Of a stretch of 64,000 nt of DNA, positions 59,092 through 64,000 are shown piece after piece. Each line of letters begins with the position of its first letter. Within the stretch, counting starts at the first letter, position 1. The DNA is taken from assembly GCA_000611775.1 (NCBI GenBank), contig KK106987.1, forward strand, positions 1,302,001 to 1,366,000. The letters are read 5' to 3'. Source of the DNA: Umbilicaria muhlenbergii. Taxonomy: Eukaryota; Ascomycota; Lecanoromycetes; Umbilicariales; Umbilicariaceae. The notes beneath the pieces are model-generated. The model had not been told where the DNA came from, ran no database searches, and was given only the letters and a program-made list of their open reading frames with translations. Made by a program: the position numbers and the translations under genes.

Positions 59092-61955
59092 CATCTTTTA
59101 ATCAGAAACATTCACTGATCAAGATTTCTTCTTTCAAAGCATCTCAATTCAGAAGGAGAATGAGCAGTCAAAGAAGAAAAATTAAAAATATACAGAGAAG
59201 ACAGTCATAATCACCTCATTAATTGACTTAATTGATGAAGACACTGAATTTGTAAATAAGCTGACTTCAGTCTGACAGCTTTTGAAGTCTCAAAAGATAA
59301 ACATGACTTGAATAAACTTCTGTGTCTGATCTCTCACTGTGTGTCAGGAGCTCAAGTGATTACTTATTTAAATATTCAATCACAAGAAGAAAGAAAAAGC
59401 TTCAGCAAGTTAATCTTAAACTTAACAGAAGATGATCAATTTTATAACTGTAAATGAGAATACCTGATTCCTGAGCATGTTCATGAGCACTGACAAAGCT
59501 TTTCAGATTTCATGTATTATTCACATTCTTGAAAGTGAAGAGTTAACATTAAACTGCTTTCAAGTTCAGACAGATTAAGAATCTGACATGAATGTCATCT
59601 TCATTGTAATGATCAAATAACTTAAGCTCTCATTTCATGTCTTATCAGATGTGAGATTCACTGAGTTAATCATGAAAATAACAGATCATCAGGAAACACT
59701 TTTACATCATTAAATATATTTAAAACTTGAGGTGAAGGGAATATGAAGGCAAATTCACTGTTTTATCATTTTAAAACTTTCATTTCCTGTGCCTGAGATG
59801 AAACACTTGAGTCTGTTGTTGAGAATTCCCTGACTATACTCAGTCAATGTCATCATTGAGATCTGAGGATTCAAAATTGAGATTGAAGACTCAGCTGCTG
59901 AAGAAACTGTACAAGATATTATTGATTCAAAGTTAATATTCTCACAGAATCATAACTTTCTTATGTATTTTAAAATCATCTTGACTTCTCATATAAAGGA
60001 TGACTCAGATGAGAAAGATGTTAATATAAAAGCAGACTCAGATACAAACAGCTCAGTAAGTCTGTCTGATGAAGAAAAATCAAAGAACATTAAGATTGAG
60101 AAGCAGGATTTTCATTAAGTCCTCTGCAAAACTTTAAACTGCAGAGAGCAGTGATGATATTATCATGTTTAATAAGAGCATTCACTGCCTCCTCATTAAA
60201 GGAAAGTGTCATTCATTATTTTAACCTTTTTCATGATTATCCTGTGAACCTCACACTTCTGTCATTTATATCAACAACTGATCATCTTCAGTCTTCTCAT
60301 TACGCCAGCCCCTCATCCTCATTATCAGTGGTATTACAGCAGCAATGAGGACATACATCATTACTTAAGCTTCTTTTGCAGCTTAATTAAGTCAGTATTA
60401 AGGTCATTAATTCAATGATGCTGAAGGCATCCTTCTCAGTCAAGTGAAGACCTCAACAGCATCTTTTATCAGAGAATTTCAATGATTATCTTAGTCACAC
60501 AAAGCTCTTAAGCTGAGCCTCTGAGCTTAAAATTCAGCTCAGCAATTGTATTTTGATAAAAGTTGATGAATTACAGGTTCTTCAGCTTCTCTACTTTTAT
60601 AAGCACCTTAATGATGTAAATTTAAACAGCCTTTCAGTCACTGACCTTATCTTACATCAAGCTCATTTTACCTCAGGGATGAAATCCTCCTCTGAGGAAG
60701 TACAATTCTGTTGAGCACCTCACAAAGAGTGATGACTCTGAAAGCTCATGCAAGACAGTATGCTTGAAGGGGTTGATAAAAGAACTCAGCATGTTAATGA
60801 GAAGTTGTCTGCTTAAAATGCTTGAGCTGTGCTCATGAATAAAGAAGAGAACTCAAAGCTCACTGATGAGTCAAGACTCACTTTTGATTACAGCAAGGTT
60901 AAAGAAGACATGTTAAAAAATTATCTGAAATTAATGTTTAAAATTCATGACTACCTCTCTGACCTGAGATATGAAACCTTCTTTCAGGCAGATATTAAGC
61001 ATGAATATTTCAACATGATTTTGCACTCAGATGATCATCATTTGTTTGCATTTTTTATCCCTGAAATTGAACAACTGCAACTCATGTGAATGCCTCAGAG
61101 ATCCTGATCTGCAGGCTTCACAATGTTGAAACTGATGAACATCACTTTAAGATCAATTTCAGAGCCTCAGTCAGAACTGTTGCTTATGCATGAGAAGTTC
61201 ACTGAGTCAGCTTTAATAATCTTTTACATGAATGACCTCTTCAGTGATCACCTGAACTTTAAATCTTAATTCACTTTTCTCAGAGATCAATTCTTTCCTT
61301 GAATTGAGTGAGTCAAGCTCACTTTATTCTTTAGGAAATTTCAGCTGTTTGTAGACAATATCAAAGCCTTGAGAGTAAAGCATTATGTTAACAGGAAAAT
61401 TCATGTTCTTTTAACTCAAGTTGAGATCATTGTTAAGTGATCAGAATCATTTAATGTCAAAGGAGTGTGAAGCTTTTTAAAAGTTATAAATATAACCTGC
61501 TGATGAGTAAAGAATTTCACAGAGATTGCCTGACCTCTGAACTGACTGACTGAGAGTGTTTCATGAAGGTGAACTCAGTCAGAGCAGTTATCCTTTGAGA
61601 TCCTCTGAATAAAGTGCGCAACTAAGGTTGTCATGAATGACATTGACTGATCTCTGAATATTCACTTCTACTCAGATGCCTCAGGATTTGCTGATGATTT
61701 AATGATAACTCAATTTCAGAAGATCAGTGAAGAGTTAAAATTAATTGAGGTTTTTATCATCTATGATGCTCTTACCTTTTCAGTTACAGAATGAAAATAT
61801 CAAACCTATAAACAGAAGCTTTGTGTCATTGTCAAGTTCATCATTAAATTTTAATATCTTCTTCAAAATTCAGAGTGTCTTGAGATCATACACATTGATC
61901 ACAAACCTCTTGTTCACTTTCTCAGCTTTAATCTACATCAGCAATTTAGCAAGTT
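59092..61955 (+). pseudogene. Protease and RT of element F
   Basis: Continuation of F after element C. A protease-linked block (SQKINMTWINF with TGA as W, VCQELKWLL) is followed by an open RT piece 60829-61089 (LTFDYSKVKEDM, FQADIKHEYFN, HLFAFFIPEI). Near 61225 the catalytic motif reads FYMNDLF, with Asn for the first Asp. RNase H starts near 61740 (HIDHKPLVHFLSFNL) and is broken at 61955 by the foldback element. Stops are mostly TGA. Confidence 0.8.
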
Positions 61956-63042
61956 AACTCTGAGTTAGTTTTTAGCACTTTGAGCGCTCTGAGCTTTTGA
62001 TCTCATGTCTCAGCTAACAGCCGCTCTTAGCATCCTCTGAGCGCTTTGAGCTCAACCTTAAATCTTGAGCGGAACATCAAAATTTTGCGATAAAAAAACA
62101 GTTATTGAAACAATTGTTTAAACAAGTACACACACAGTGTTATAATAACAGTAAAACTTATAATAAGTAAACTTTTGCTAAAATTCACTTTTCTGAAAAA
62201 AAAAAACATGATTTGTTGAGTCTGAAAGCACTGTATAAGTGTTGAGTTCTGAATATTTAAAGAACTTCAAGATTTTCACCACTTAAAAATTTACACACTT
62301 TAATAACTATTGCACCTCAACAGATATGAAGAAACTTTCAATGCATAAGTTATAAAGAACAGTATTCTTTATTAGTGTTAAATTAAAAGTTTCTTCATAA
62401 CTGCTGTTGTTGTTAAGTTATATTTAATTCAAGTTTTCAATAGTGAAAAATCTTTCAAAAAAAGTCACATACTTTGAATAACTATTGCGCTTTTATACTT
62501 ATGATATAACTTTCAGTTTATAAGTTGTAGAGAAGAAGCTATTTAACAGTTTTATAACTTAAAGTTTTTTTATAACTGTTGTTGTTAAAAAGTTATATTG
62601 ATTTCAAACTTTCAGTGATGAAAATCACAACATTAATAAACAGACTTTTAATGACTTTTTGAATAACTCAACAACAACAACACATAAAAAGAAACTTTGT
62701 ATAAGAAAACTCTTAAACAGCTTATTCTCTACAACTTATAAACTGAAAGTTATATTATAAGTATAAAAGCGCAATAGTTATTCAATATGCTAATATATTT
62801 ATAATTAGTTAAAAGTTTTTCAGTTCATAACTATTGCAAATTAAAACTTATGAAGAAATCTTTAGTTTGTAAAGTGTACAGAATAAAGAGATCTAAAACT
62901 TTTCAATAAAAAGTTTTTTATTATTCATGAAGATATAATAGTTATTTAAAGTGTAAGATTTGTATGAGCTCATTTACTGCTCAGAGAGTGCTCTGAGCGC
63001 ATAAAGTACTATTAACTAAAACCTTATTTTTGAGCGGGCTGC
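61956..63042. mobile_element. AT-rich foldback/MITE-like element (1087 bp)
   Basis: Flanked by CAAGTT at 61950-61955 and 63043-63048. Ends are imperfect inverted repeats (TTTGAGCGCTCTGAGC at left against the complement of GCTCTGAGCGCATAAAG at right). Inside, about 62475-62540 is the inverted complement of about 62720-62784 (AATAACTATTGCGCTTTTAT.. / ..ATAAAAGCGCAATAGTTATT), and outer arms also pair imperfectly. The left half is two degenerate tandem units of about 175 bp. Removing it plus one CAAGTT restores the RNase H frame of F (QQFSKLRMYMTAFM). No coding capacity. Confidence 0.75.
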
Positions 63043-64000
63043 CAAGTTGCGGATGTACATGACAGCATTTATGAACATTGAGCTGCAAGGCTCTGAGAAC
63101 TTCACATAAGAATGATGTATATTAAAGAAGAATAGAATATTATTGCTGACAATTTATTTAAAATCATATTCTTCAAAGAGAATTATGAGGAGGATGATAT
63201 CATCTGAATAACTCAAGAGCACATTCAGAAGGATGAAGCTCAATGAATCTGAAAGAATGAAAAAAATGAGTTTAAATCATTTTTAAAGAGGCTTGCTGAC
63301 AGAGAGAGAGCAGAAGTCATAAGTTAAAGAATCTTGCATAATGTTCTGATGTTTGCACTTTAATCTTTCACCTCATGACAAGAGGCCTACTGAGCTTCAA
63401 TTTAATTTAAAATGATTTACAACTACACCTCAACAGGAAACCTATCAGAGCCTACATTAATCAACTTTCTTCAAAAGTGTTTAAATTACTGAATTGACAA
63501 GAACTCTTGACTGTGAATGCATTAAGATGAATTACACCTCCTTTGCATCTCAGAGTTCAAGGTTGCAGTCACTTTATACAAAGCTCATGATAAGAGTGAT
63601 CATTGAGCCAAAGACAGCATGATTCTTAAATTATGAGGACTCATTTATTGACCTTCTCAGTTCACAGATGTGAAGCAGTACATTGCTGAATATTTACAGT
63701 GTGCTCATCATGCCTCAGCATAAAGGAGTCAGCTGCTTCAGCTTATTATAACTCATCACCTCTTTCAACTGCTCACTATGAACTTCATCAGACCTCTGAG
63801 GAAGATTATGTCAGCTGATTTTAAATACATCTTATACTAATGAACTACTTCAGTAGATATTTCATGACTTACCTCAGTGTGACTGTTAATGCCTCAGACG
63901 TCATTCAGGCTCTTGATGATGTGTTCAATTAATTCACTCAGTCAGAGGCGTTCTTCCTTGATTGAGGTCAACATTTCAAGAATCAGGCTGTTGAGGAATA
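63043..64000 (+). pseudogene. RNase H end and integrase start of element F
   Basis: KLRMYMTAFMNIELQGS, then an NIIADNLFKIIF block (end of RNase H). Near 63840-64000 an integrase core follows: YFSRYFMTYLSV, DVIQALDDVFN, and FFLD-(stop)-GQHF, where TGA stands for the Trp of DWGQHF. It runs off the window. Confidence 0.75.

Larger units (their letters stand above)
34271..64000 (+). mobile_element. Element F: Ty3/gypsy element, host of the right-hand nest
   Basis: gag at 34589-36159 and pol from 59092 to beyond the window end form one + strand element. It is split by element C at 36160-59086 (TSD CTCAT at 36155-36159 and 59087-59091) and again in RNase H by a foldback element at 61956-63042. Without these insertions about 5.7 kb of F is visible. 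Its pol differs from families A, C and D (FQADIKHEYFN, HLFAFFIPEI, MPQ), i.e. a separate gypsy lineage. The region up to RT contains frequent TGA at expected Trp positions. Confidence 0.85.

Overview
This is a nuclear contig from a filamentous ascomycete (Pezizomycotina). The genes have short introns of about 45-75 nt with GT..CTAAC/CTAAT..YAG signals. The protein families are typical fungal ones: two STAND/NLR-type proteins, a UbiA-family prenyltransferase and a Ca2+:cation antiporter. The flanks are retrotransposon graveyards damaged by a RIP-like process. I cannot name the species.

The window has three parts. (1) 1-12614 is a CpG-poor, stop-riddled block of nested Ty3/gypsy elements. A nearly full-length chromovirus (family A, + strand, 5' end outside the window) ends with its 3' LTR at 8924. 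Beyond it lie a scrap of a family-C LTR, an older minus-strand element (E), and the truncated 3' tail of another family-A copy whose LTR ends at 12614, where single-copy DNA begins. (2) 12615 to about 34270 is a balanced-composition gene island. Its genes are an alpha/beta-hydrolase-NB-ARC-TPR NLR (+), a small Gly/Ala-rich protein (-), an uncertain gene (+), a UbiA-family prenyltransferase (+), a hypothetical coiled-coil protein (+), a CaCA exchanger (-) and a very large NACHT-ankyrin-ZZ-SPRY NLR (-). (3) About 34271-64000 is a nest of transposons. Gypsy element F (+) is split by element C (-, 397-bp LTRs, TSD CTCAT). C is split by element D (-, 121-bp LTRs, TSD AGTCT). D is split by a second family-A element (-, 260-bp LTRs). 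A Mutator-like non-autonomous element sits in C (9-bp TSD), and a foldback element sits in the RNase H region of F (5-6 bp TSD).

The main biological signal is the damage spectrum. In-frame stops in the retroelements are almost all TGA, formed from TGG and CGA. Gln codons CAA/CAG largely survive. Copy-to-copy comparison shows C->T changes at CpG, CpC and CpT with CpA mostly spared, the opposite of classical RIP. Element E is different, being much richer in TpA.

A second notable signal is a cysteine-rich gene on the antisense strand between pol and the 3' LTR of family A. It is seen in three copies, each with a recognisable intron end.

Both NLR genes have complete recognisable domain sets, but each shows an apparent single-nucleotide frame break. 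They may be recently inactivated, or those positions may be assembly errors. Splice sites and element borders were read by eye. LTR pairs of equal length and matching TSDs make the C and D borders firm.
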